DNA of 11,484 nucleotides from Gammaproteobacteria bacterium (GTDB lineage: Bacteria; Pseudomonadota; Gammaproteobacteria; Tenderiales; Tenderiaceae). Position 1 is the first letter of the stretch. The number at the start of each line of letters is the position of its first letter. The position numbers and the translations under genes are program-made. The DNA lies in assembly GCA_024276775.1 (NCBI GenBank), contig JAJRWO010000264.1, positions 1 through 11,484 on the forward strand, written 5' to 3'. Positions 1-6,775 of the stretch are shown piece after piece. The notes beneath the pieces were generated by a model that made no database searches, was not told the origin of the DNA, and saw only the letters and a program-made list of their open reading frames with translations.

Positions 1-168
1 TAGCGCATAAGGCCCTACGGCGCTGGCCAAAACGGGGACAACAACAAGAAAGCCGCTGCCAAAAATTGAAGCCAACGGAGTGCTCATTGCAGGGATAATT
101 TGGCCCACGGGTACGTGATCTGTTTTTAGCTTGCAAACAGAATCGCTACACGGTAGTTTTGGGGGCAT
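1..168 (-). CDS. Partial membrane protein, N-terminus only (56 residues)
   Basis: An open frame on the minus strand starts at an ATG (168-166) and runs off the left edge with no stop. A good ribosome site (AAAGGACAGG on the minus strand) lies just before the start. The first 25 or so residues are polar with two cysteines. Residues about 32-56 are hydrophobic and rich in Gly, Ala, Val and Pro, as in a first membrane helix. It is divergent from dacA. I do not recognise the family. A membrane transporter or small integral membrane protein is possible, but the visible part is too short to say. The ribosome site and continuous frame make a real gene likely; the function is unknown. Confidence 0.5.
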   Translation of the reverse strand, partial: MPPKLPCSDSVCKLKTDHVPVGQIIPAMSTPLASIFGSGFLVVVPVLASAVGPYAL

Positions 169-536
169 ATTCCCTGTCCTTTTGTTGGGTTCTTGGGAGG
201 ATTTTCTTGTACCTTTTAATGTCGACATGTAACACGCGCATGTCGTATAGAGCGATATTTCGGGAAAACGCCTCAATCTATTTCAACCCGATCATAATTT
301 TAGCGTTAAAGTTACATTTTCAGGAACATTCCCGTTAAAATAGCGTCACACGATGCATAAGCTGCGCTCCTGCCTCTCTACCCGCAAGTTTCAATTGAGT
401 GGGAATGGAAAGGACGAGATTTTGATTTTACCCGTTGGTTAAGTGGAAATCTTCACCCAAGGACACCATATGAAAGCGGCGTTAAATCAATAGGTTGTGC
501 TATATTCCGCGAGCAACTGATTTTTTTAGGATAAAC
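169..536. other. Divergent intergenic region before dacA
   Basis: About 370 bases separate the minus-strand partial gene from dacA, and no substantial ORF fits. It holds an inverted repeat CGACATG / CATGTCG (223-229 and 239-245, 9-base spacer) overlapping a 10-bp palindrome ATGTCGACAT (219-228). It also holds a seven-codon frame, MKAALNQ (470-493), with AAGGA about 6 bases before its ATG, and the candidate dacA promoter near 501. The inverted repeats may be operators for the divergent gene, but nothing here proves that. Confidence 0.4.
498..506 (+). promoter_or_regulatory. Candidate extended -10 promoter for dacA
   Basis: The sequence TGC-TATATT is an extended -10 element (TGn plus a 5 of 6 match to TATAAT). 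No convincing -35 box lies 16-18 bases upstream, as is tolerated for extended -10 promoters. Initiation near 513 would give a short leader of about 25 bases before the dacA ATG at 537. Confidence 0.4.
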
Positions 537-1712
537 ATGACCGAATCAAACAAACCTCTTTTACCTCGGCTGACTCAGATTGTCTGCGCCTTTACTTGCT
601 TTCTAATTGCCGTCACTACGCCAGCCGTTTTCGCCGCCAACATTAGCGCCCCCCCAGCCCCTGACATTGCCGCCCGCGGTTACCTGTTAATGGACTACAA
701 CAGCGGTCATATCATTGCCTCAAAAAGGGCCGATGAACGCCTGGAACCCGCCAGTCTAACCAAGATGATGACCTCCTACGTTATTCTTGGCGAACTCAAG
801 GCGGGCAAAATCAGTCTGAATGACGAGGTACTGATCAGCGAAAAGGCCTGGCGCATGCCTGGGTCACGTACCTTTATTGAAGTTGGCAAACGTATCTCAC
901 TTGAAACATTGCTCAAAGGCATGATTATCCAGTCCGGCAATGATGCCACTGTTGCCTTGGCCGAATATATTGCCGGCAGCGAAGAGACCTTTGCCAGCCT
1001 GATGAACCAGACCGCCACCGCCTTGGGTATGAACGCCAGTCACTTCGTCAACAGCACTGGCCTGCCTCATCCAGACCACTATACTAACGCTCGTGATATG
1101 GCGATACTGGCACAGGCGCTAATCCGAGATTTTCCTGAACATTATGCTTGGTACTCCATCAAAGAATTCACCTACAACGGCATCAAGCAATACAATCGCA
1201 ACAAATTACTGTGGCAAAATGACAAGGTTGACGGCATCAAAACTGGCCACACAGAGGCTGCGGGTTACTGTTTGGTGGCCTCGGCAAAACAAGATGATAT
1301 GCGCCTGATTACAGTAGTATTGGGTGCCAAAAGCGAAAATGGCCGCGCCCGTGAGAGTCAGAAATTATTGAGTTACGGCTTCCGTTTTTTTGAAACCCAC
1401 AAGCTTTATGCCCCAGGAGAAACCCTGACCGAGGTACGCGTCTGGAAGGGTGCCACTGAAAACATTGCTCTTGGCCTGAACAAAGAGATGCTCATCACTA
1501 TCCCCCGTGGCCAGTATGACAACCTTAACGCCAACATGAAGGTGACCCCCAGAATTATCGCCCCGGTCAACAAGGGTAAGCAATATGGCATGGTGGACGT
1601 CATGCTTAATGATGAAGTCGTGGCCAGTCAACCACTGGTGGCACTACAGGAGGTGGCCGAAGCTGGCTTGATTGATCGCCTGATTGACGAAGCCTTGTTG
1701 CTATTTAAATAA
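537..1712 (+). CDS. dacA: D-alanyl-D-alanine carboxypeptidase (PBP5/6 family)
   Basis: This 391-residue periplasmic penicillin-binding protein removes the terminal D-Ala from peptidoglycan pentapeptides. Seen in the sequence: a signal peptide with hydrophobic core at about 12-30 and likely cleavage after VFA (residue 33); the three serine-peptidase motifs SLTK (73-76, with nucleophile Ser73 and Lys76), SGN (133-135) and KTG (235-237); a C-terminal beta domain; and a final amphipathic helix (about residues 372-391) that in this family anchors the enzyme to the outer face of the inner membrane. The ATG at 537 is chosen because AGGA lies about 8 bases upstream and because this start puts the signal peptide at the N-terminus. 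An in-frame upstream start at 495 has no such support. It heads the dacA-dat-ybeD-lipB-lipA cluster. The subtype (DacA versus DacC) is not resolved. Confidence 0.95.
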   Translation: MTESNKPLLPRLTQIVCAFTCFLIAVTTPAVFAANISAPPAPDIAARGYLLMDYNSGHIIASKRADERLEPASLTKMMTSYVILGELKAGKISLNDEVLISEKAWRMPGSRTFIEVGKRISLETLLKGMIIQSGNDATVALAEYIAGSEETFASLMNQTATALGMNASHFVNSTGLPHPDHYTNARDMAILAQALIRDFPEHYAWYSIKEFTYNGIKQYNRNKLLWQNDKVDGIKTGHTEAAGYCLVASAKQDDMRLITVVLGAKSENGRARESQKLLSYGFRFFETHKLYAPGETLTEVRVWKGATENIALGLNKEMLITIPRGQYDNLNANMKVTPRIIAPVNKGKQYGMVDVMLNDEVVASQPLVALQEVAEAGLIDRLIDEALLLFK

Positions 1713-1722
1713 CAACAATGTC

Positions 1723-2589
1723 ATGAATACCGATACCGTTTATCTAAACGGCAAATTTCTGCCTCAGGATCAGGCTTTTGTCCCGGTAATGGATAGGGGC
1801 TTTGTGTTTGGCGATGGCGTTTATGAAGTTATCCCCGCCTATGGCGGTCGTCTGTTTCGTCTCGATGAGCACCTGCGGCGACTGGATGACAGCCTGGCAG
1901 GAATTCGCCTCAACAACCCCATGAGCCATACTAAATGGGCCAAGATACTCAAGCGAGTCGTCAACGAAAACGGTGCTGGCGAACAATCGGTTTACCTGCA
2001 GCTGACCCGCGGCCACGCCCCGCGCGAGCATGGTTTTCCTCAAAACACCCCGCCCACAGTTTTTATTTCCAGCAATCCGCTAACACCTGTGGCTGAAGCA
2101 CAATTAAAAAATGGCATTGCCGCTATCAGCCTTGAAGATATCCGCTGGAAACACTGCCACATCAAAGCCATTTCCCTGCTGCCCAATATTCTGCTGCGCC
2201 AGCAGGCCATTGATGCCGGTGCCCAGGAGGCAATCCTAATCCGCGACGGTCAGGTCACCGAGGGTGCTGCCAGCAATCTATTCATCGTCAACGATGGCCT
2301 GATCAAAACCCCAGCCAAGGGCCCCTTTCTGTTACCCGGTATTACCCGCGACCTGATCCTGGAACTCGCTGCGACCAACAACATCAAATATCAAGAGAGC
2401 AGTTTTGGTTTGAATGAGCTGCAACAAGCCGACGAAATCTGGCTCTCCAGCTCCACCAAAGAGATACTGCCGGTGACAAAGCTGGATGGCAAAACCGTTG
2501 GCCGCGGCCAGCCTGGCCCTGCCTGGCAACAGATCCACCAGCTGTATCAAAATTACAAACGGGCATTGATCGCCGGTGACGTGGAATAA
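1723..2589 (+). CDS. dat: D-amino-acid transaminase (class IV aminotransferase)
   Basis: This 288-residue PLP enzyme of fold type IV should interconvert D-alanine and D-glutamate with their keto acids. Seen: GDGVYEVI (30-37) with the substrate-site Tyr34; the D-transaminase signature TRGHAPREH (95-103), whose Arg101 and His103 match the residues that bind the substrate carboxylate in Bacillus D-amino-acid transaminase; the Schiff-base Lys148 in HIKAISLLPN; and the PLP-ring Glu180 in EGAASNLF. The PRxH motif separates it from branched-chain (IlvE) and aminodeoxychorismate-lyase (PabC) relatives. The ATG at 1723 is 10 bases after the dacA stop, with only a weak ribosome site, so translation is probably coupled to dacA. 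A TTG at 1684 inside dacA is possible but adds residues unlike the family. The position beside dacA fits D-amino-acid and cell-wall metabolism. Confidence 0.9.
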   Translation: MNTDTVYLNGKFLPQDQAFVPVMDRGFVFGDGVYEVIPAYGGRLFRLDEHLRRLDDSLAGIRLNNPMSHTKWAKILKRVVNENGAGEQSVYLQLTRGHAPREHGFPQNTPPTVFISSNPLTPVAEAQLKNGIAAISLEDIRWKHCHIKAISLLPNILLRQQAIDAGAQEAILIRDGQVTEGAASNLFIVNDGLIKTPAKGPFLLPGITRDLILELAATNNIKYQESSFGLNELQQADEIWLSSSTKEILPVTKLDGKTVGRGQPGPAWQQIHQLYQNYKRALIAGDVE

Positions 2590-2593
2590 CTCA

Positions 2594-2863
2594 ATGACAA
2601 AACATGATACCCCACTAATGGAGTTCCCCTGCTCCTTCGGCATTAAGGCCATGGGACTGGCAACAGATGACTTTGAGGCCCTGGTGGTGTCACTGATCCG
2701 CCCACATGTCAATGACCTGAATAAGGGGGCCGTCAGCAGCAAACCCAGCAAGGGCGGCAAATATACCTCCGTCACGGTCACCTTTGAGGCCGAGAGTCGC
2801 GAGCAACTCGACAACATCTACCGCAGCGTTAGCGATCATGAACGCGTGTTGATGGCGCTTTAA
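2594..2863 (+). CDS. ybeD: YbeD family protein (DUF493)
   Basis: This 89-residue protein is close to the 87 residues of E. coli YbeD, a small ferredoxin-like ACT-type fold of unproven function. Family features seen are MEFPCSFGIKAMG near the start, a central helix (TDDFEALVVSLIRPHV), SSKPSKGGKYTSVTVTF, and the ending SREQLDNIYRSVSDHERVLMAL. The ATG at 2594 matches the usual N-terminus; a GTG at 2576, inside the end of dat, is less likely. Its stop overlaps the lipB start by one base (TAATG at 2861-2865), so the two are translationally coupled. YbeD usually lies between dacA and lipB in gammaproteobacteria. A role in regulating the neighbouring pathway has been suggested from its ACT-like fold but is not established. 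Confidence 0.93.
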   Translation: MTKHDTPLMEFPCSFGIKAMGLATDDFEALVVSLIRPHVNDLNKGAVSSKPSKGGKYTSVTVTFEAESREQLDNIYRSVSDHERVLMAL

Positions 2864-3513
2864 TGCCCACCCACAGTCTTCTGGTTCGCCCACTGGGGCA
2901 ACAACCATACGAACCGGTTTGGCGGAAAATGCAACAGTTTACCGATCAGCGTCACGACTCAACACAAGATGAACTCTGGCTGGTAGAGCACAGGCCTGTT
3001 TTCACCCTGGGCATGAATAGCAAACCGGAACACCTGCTCAAACCGGGGCAAATCCCCGTCATTAAAATCGACCGCGGCGGTCAGGTCACCTATCACGGCC
3101 CCGGCCAACTGGTTGCCTATCTACTCATCAACATCAAACGCCGCAAGCTGGGCATCCGCGCCATGGTGGAACAGATCGAACAGGCCATCGTCGAATTGCT
3201 GGCCGATTATCAAATTAAGGCCCGGGGTCGCCGCGATGCCCCCGGCGTTTATGTCGGCGACAGCAAGATCGCCGCCCTCGGCCTGCGGGTACGACGTGGC
3301 TGCACCTATCACGGCCTGGCACTGAATGTAAATATGGATCTTGAGCCCTTTAGCCGCATCAACCCTTGTGGTTATGCCGGCATGACGGTCACCCAAACAG
3401 CTAACCTTGGCGGCGGCCCAAGCAAGATCACCACAATCGCCCCCAAGCTGTGCCAAAAGCTGGCCCAGCAGTTAGACTATAATGACCTGAGATTCACAGA
3501 GCAGACAGACTAG
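2863..3513 (+). CDS. lipB: Octanoyl-[acyl-carrier-protein]:protein N-octanoyltransferase
   Basis: LipB moves octanoate from acyl carrier protein to the lipoyl-domain lysine of 2-oxoacid dehydrogenases and the glycine cleavage H protein. This is the first step of endogenous lipoylation, in the cytoplasm. The 216-residue protein has RGGQVTYHGPGQLVAY (71-86), the signature loop, and GDSKIAALG (132-140) with catalytic Lys135. NPCGYAGMTVTQ (167-178) carries the acyl-thioester Cys169. Lys135 and Cys169 fall at the same numbers as in E. coli LipB. The ATG at 2863 overlaps the ybeD stop. The stop (3511-3513) directly abuts the lipA ATG, so all three genes look coupled. The protein is complete with no missing key residue. 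Confidence 0.97.
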   Translation: MPTHSLLVRPLGQQPYEPVWRKMQQFTDQRHDSTQDELWLVEHRPVFTLGMNSKPEHLLKPGQIPVIKIDRGGQVTYHGPGQLVAYLLINIKRRKLGIRAMVEQIEQAIVELLADYQIKARGRRDAPGVYVGDSKIAALGLRVRRGCTYHGLALNVNMDLEPFSRINPCGYAGMTVTQTANLGGGPSKITTIAPKLCQKLAQQLDYNDLRFTEQTD

Positions 3514-4482
3514 ATGACTGATAAGAACCTGGAACGTGAACGCATAGACTCCCTCGCCCCACTCAAAGGCGAGTCAAAGATGGCACGTATTCCGATCAAA
3601 ATCCAGCCCAGGGTAGCGCCGTTAAAAAAACCCCACTGGATCAGAGCTAAAGCCCCCAGCAGCCCTGAGGTGTCACGCCTGAAAGGCATTCTGCGACAGC
3701 AAAAACTGTTCACCGTCTGCGAAGAGGCTCAATGCCCCAACTTGGGCGAATGTTTTGACCACGGCACCGCCACCTTCATGATTATGGGGGGAATCTGCAC
3801 CCGCCGCTGTCCATTTTGTGATGTCGCCCATGGTAAACCCAAGACACTCGACGCCAATGAGCCAACCCATCTGGCCGACACCATCAAGGCCATGAACCTG
3901 AAATACGTTGTCATCACCTCGGTAGACCGTGATGATCTGCGTGATGGGGGGGCCAGCCACTTTGCCGCTTGCATCAAAGCCGCACGAACACAATCGCCCG
4001 AGCTAAAGATTGAGATCCTGGTGCCAGACTTTCGCGGCCGTATGGATGTCGCCCTGAAGACACTGGCTATTGCACCGCCCGATGTCTTTAACCACAACCT
4101 GGAAACTGCGCCACGGCTCTACAAGCAAACCCGCCCTGGCGCTGATTATCAATGGTCATTGAGCTTATTAAAAAAATTTAAACAGCAACACCCCGGCATC
4201 CCAAGCAAATCCGGTTTGATGCTGGGGCTGGGTGAATCCGATGCAGAAATCATCGCAGTGATGCGTGACCTGCGCGCCCACGATTGCAATATGCTAACCT
4301 TGGGCCAATACCTGCAACCCAGCCAACATCACCTACCCGTCGAGCGTTACGCCACCCCAGAGACCTTTCGCAGGCTGGCCGTAATCGCCAAAGAACTTGG
4401 CTTTAACAATGTTGCCAGCGGGCCAATGGTACGTTCGTCCTACCACGCCGACCAACAAGCGGCAGGCCAGCATGTCTCCTGA
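3514..4482 (+). CDS. lipA: Lipoyl synthase (radical SAM)
   Basis: LipA inserts two sulfurs into the octanoyl chain delivered by LipB, forming lipoyl groups. It is a radical-SAM enzyme with two 4Fe-4S clusters. In this 322-residue protein the auxiliary-cluster cysteines are Cys69, Cys74 and Cys80 (CEEAQCPNLGEC). The radical-SAM CX3CX2C motif is Cys95, Cys99 and Cys102 (CTRRCPFC). The C-terminal RSSYH motif (307-311) holds the serine that completes the auxiliary cluster. The length is one residue more than E. coli LipA and all cysteines shift by one, which supports the ATG at 3514. A second ATG at 3580 (KMARIPIK) aligns with an internal Met of E. coli LipA and is less likely. No clear hairpin terminator follows the gene. 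Confidence 0.97.
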   Translation: MTDKNLERERIDSLAPLKGESKMARIPIKIQPRVAPLKKPHWIRAKAPSSPEVSRLKGILRQQKLFTVCEEAQCPNLGECFDHGTATFMIMGGICTRRCPFCDVAHGKPKTLDANEPTHLADTIKAMNLKYVVITSVDRDDLRDGGASHFAACIKAARTQSPELKIEILVPDFRGRMDVALKTLAIAPPDVFNHNLETAPRLYKQTRPGADYQWSLSLLKKFKQQHPGIPSKSGLMLGLGESDAEIIAVMRDLRAHDCNMLTLGQYLQPSQHHLPVERYATPETFRRLAVIAKELGFNNVASGPMVRSSYHADQQAAGQHVS

Positions 4483-4853
4483 ATAAAAAACGTATATGAC
4501 CGCCCCCGTTATCAACAATAAACCTGTCTTCGCATCATTATCCATACGAGCTTTTGGTTTGAATATTAACCGTTGAACCTTAAAAAAAACATCCACGGCA
4601 GTTGTCGCCTGATCAAACCTGTTTTCTTTGTTTACGCAGGCCTTACAATAAATTAAACTCGCCATCTAACGCTAGATTATCAAGGGACGTAAAATCAATT
4701 ACAATGCCACGCCCCTAAGGAATGGACGTTATATAACGTTTGCGAATAGCGCTCTGAATTGAAGAACGGCCGAAGGGGCGCTGAAGCAGAGATGGCAGTA
4801 ATTTTCACTCCTAAGTGCCTCTTTCGCAGGATTTAGGCTTTACGCCACAAAAC
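4483..4853. other. Intergenic region between lipA and the lipoprotein gene
   Basis: About 370 bases carry no convincing gene. It marks the change from the G+C-richer core cluster to an A+T-richer accessory cluster. Visible elements are a small hairpin ATCTA-ACGC-TAGAT (4664-4677) and a perfect 14-bp palindrome (4726-4739) containing TATAAC. I found no strong -35/-10 pair and no good sigma54 -24/-12 site, so the promoter of the lipoprotein gene is not located. A GTG at 4815 in frame with the lipoprotein gene is possible, but it would place a polar extension before the signal peptide. Confidence 0.4.
4726..4739. promoter_or_regulatory. 14-bp perfect palindrome ACGTTATATAACGT
   Basis: The sequence reads identically on both strands, lies about 115 bases before the lipoprotein start, and contains TATAAC (5 of 6 match to a -10 box). 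It could be an operator over a promoter, but no -35 box is evident at the proper distance. It is unlike the palindromes before the DUF2170 gene. Confidence 0.3.
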
Positions 4854-5840
4854 ATGAATATGCAGGAAAATCTATTGATATCACGTTTAAAATCATTACT
4901 GCTAATATTAGCCATTTGTACGGCACTCATCGGTTGTGGTGGCCCTGGCAACAACGGTGGCACACCCACTAGCCCACAAGAAATTGCAGAGAAGCTTCCC
5001 CAGCGACTCAATGCGGCGGAAAATTCTCTTTTGAAATTAGAAGAGGCAATCAATTCCGGTCAAATTCGCAATGGACTCATGATTAAAGAATATGCGCGGA
5101 TTCTCAGTACTCAAAAACCCGATTTAAAAACGCTGACAAACAATTTAAGCCAAGATGCCAGCAGCAAAGGTGCAATATTCACCAATTTAAAAAATCGGCT
5201 CGCCATTTTAAACAATGAACCTGAAATGTTTGAGTCCAAAACGGCTCAATATCAAGAAGCCAATGCACTCATATCCGCAAGCCAACCTCAAAACTACAAT
5301 CTTGCATTAACCGACGTTGTTAATGTATTGGCGGACATGTCTGGCGGCTCGCTTCCGCGAATTGACGCTCAGTCAAAAGCCGAAAGCCTCGCGAACAATA
5401 ACGCCACAGATATGGGTGCCGGCAGCCAGCTTATCGGCAACCCGGCCTATGGCCAATGGTCTAATCAAGGTGGGACGTCTGTTTGGGCCTGGTATGGCAT
5501 GTATGCCATGTTTCGCGATTTAACCGGTGGCCGCAGTTACGGATACAACCAATGGAACCGAAATCGTGACTACAGTTACCACAGCGATGTCGCCCGCAAC
5601 CGTTATGGCAATGTTCGAACAAAAAACAATAATATCCCAAAAACTAAACGTTATGGCAGCAAACAAGACTATGGCACAAGCAAAAAAAGCTATGGCAGTA
5701 AAAGCGCAGAGCGACGCAGTACTTACGGAAAATCATCCAATAACAACAAGTCCAGCCGTTTTTCAAAAAATAGCGCCAAGACTGGCGGTAGCTTTCGCAA
5801 CAAAAGCACTTATTCACGCAGCCGCTTTGGTGGCAAGTAG
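4854..5840 (+). CDS. Lipoprotein with Tyr/Gly/Ser/Arg-rich tail
   Basis: This 328-residue predicted lipoprotein begins with a hydrophobic signal and the lipobox LIGC, giving lipidated Cys28. Gly at +2 and +3 suggests outer-membrane sorting rather than retention. A Gly/Asn/Pro/Thr linker follows, then a helical, Gln/Leu/Asn-rich middle (about residues 40-185). An aromatic stretch (SVWAWYGMYAMFRDLTGG) follows at about 210-227. The tail is a low-complexity, basic run of about 100 residues with YGSK-like repeats, ending in SRSRFGGK. I do not recognise a named family. DUF1190 proteins (YjfM/YgiB), which accompany YjfL in E. coli, are also lipoproteins with a Gly/Ser/Arg-rich C-terminus, so this may fill the same role; that is inference from layout. 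The ATG at 4854 (another in frame at 4860) is chosen because it places the signal peptide first. Its ribosome site is weak. The stop is 26 bases before the DUF350 gene. Confidence 0.8.
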   Translation: MNMQENLLISRLKSLLLILAICTALIGCGGPGNNGGTPTSPQEIAEKLPQRLNAAENSLLKLEEAINSGQIRNGLMIKEYARILSTQKPDLKTLTNNLSQDASSKGAIFTNLKNRLAILNNEPEMFESKTAQYQEANALISASQPQNYNLALTDVVNVLADMSGGSLPRIDAQSKAESLANNNATDMGAGSQLIGNPAYGQWSNQGGTSVWAWYGMYAMFRDLTGGRSYGYNQWNRNRDYSYHSDVARNRYGNVRTKNNNIPKTKRYGSKQDYGTSKKSYGSKSAERRSTYGKSSNNNKSSRFSKNSAKTGGSFRNKSTYSRSRFGGK

Positions 5841-5866
5841 TTCAATTTTTTTAAAGAGGCAAGCCC

Positions 5867-6766
5867 ATGGATAATCTTCCATTAATCAATTTTTACCCGG
5901 ATTTACTCCTCGTACTGTTAGTCGATTTAATTATCGCCATCGCTGTACTCGCGGCATTCAGAAAACTGGCAGGCTTAATTAGTAATGTCAGCTCAACAAA
6001 AGAATTGGCAGAAAAAGACAATTTTGCTTTCGGCTTGGTATTCGCTGGCGGCATGGTGGCTTTGGCAATTGTTTTAACCGGCGCCATTTCTGGCGACCCT
6101 GGCAGTAACTTGATCAATGAAATCATCCTCGTCGTCACCTATGGTGCGCTTGGCATTGCACTAATGACATTGACCCGAAAAATTTTAGATAGCGTCGCCT
6201 TGCCCGACATCAACATCCAAGAGCAAGTAATGAAAGGCAATATGGCCGCTGCAATCGTTGATGTTGGCAATCTCATTGCAACGGCTGTCATTGTACGCGC
6301 CGTTATGGTGTGGATTGATGACACCAGCCTCTTCGGTCTTGTCGCCGTCATCATTGGTTTCGTTGTTTCTCAAATTTTTTTGATTCTCGTCACCAAATAC
6401 CGTACCCATGTCTATGCTAAACGCCACCATGGGAAAAGTTTGCAAAAAGCTTTCGAGGATGGCAATCAAGCGTTAGCCATTCGCTACCTCGGACATAAAA
6501 TAGGGGTTGCCTTAGCCGTTACAGCCGCATCTGGCTTTGTTCCCTATAACGATGAACGCCTGTTTATGGCTTGCCTTGCCTGGGGTTTAATCTCTATCAT
6601 ACTGACCGTTGTCTTATCCCTGATTGCCATGGGCGCTCGTCATATCATTCTAGCCAAAATTGATGTTGTTGATGAAGTAGATAACCAAAGAAACCTTGGC
6701 GTCGCTTATATTGAAGCCATGATTTATGTCTCCATCGGTTTTTTATTATCAGGTATCATTGCCTAA
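5867..6766 (+). CDS. Duplicated DUF350 membrane protein (YjfL-like)
   Basis: This 299-residue protein is almost entirely membrane-embedded, with about eight hydrophobic helices (roughly 12-33, 53-73, 84-105, 127-149, 155-176, 196-216, 222-246, 277-298). It reads as two DUF350 units in tandem. Repeated pattern elements are DNFAFG (51-56) with a later acidic-Asn segment INIQEQVMKGNMAAAI (115-130), and DGNQALAIRYLG (188-199) with IDVVDEVDNQRNLGVAYIEA (265-284). E. coli YjfL, a single unit of about 130 residues, sits in the yjfIJKLMC neighbourhood with a PspA paralogue. The molecular function of DUF350 is unknown. A ribosome site (AAAGAGG) lies about 8 bases before the ATG. It is followed 9 bases later by the polyamine-synthase gene, so the first three cluster genes look like one operon. 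Confidence 0.85.
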   Translation: MDNLPLINFYPDLLLVLLVDLIIAIAVLAAFRKLAGLISNVSSTKELAEKDNFAFGLVFAGGMVALAIVLTGAISGDPGSNLINEIILVVTYGALGIALMTLTRKILDSVALPDINIQEQVMKGNMAAAIVDVGNLIATAVIVRAVMVWIDDTSLFGLVAVIIGFVVSQIFLILVTKYRTHVYAKRHHGKSLQKAFEDGNQALAIRYLGHKIGVALAVTAASGFVPYNDERLFMACLAWGLISIILTVVLSLIAMGARHIILAKIDVVDEVDNQRNLGVAYIEAMIYVSIGFLLSGIIA

Positions 6767-6775
6767 TTCGTTAGA

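Noticed and set aside
495..536. Longer dacA start upstream of 537
   Set aside because: It would put 14 polar residues before the signal peptide, lacks a ribosome site, and overlaps the candidate promoter.
1684..1722. TTG start for dat inside dacA
   Set aside because: The added residues do not resemble transaminase N-termini; the ATG at 1723 begins with the family-like MNTDTVYLNGKF.
4333..4665. Minus-strand frame of 110 codons overlapping the lipA end
   Set aside because: Over half of it is antisense to conserved lipA sequence and the product resembles no family I know; the part in the spacer has no good ribosome site.
4792..4810. Sigma54-type -24/-12 promoter (TGGCA ... TTTCA)
   Set aside because: The -12 GC dinucleotide is missing, so it fails the invariant requirement despite the attraction of a PspF-like system.
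4815..4853. GTG start for the lipoprotein
   Set aside because: It adds 13 residues before a well-formed lipoprotein signal peptide; the ATG at 4854 fits better.
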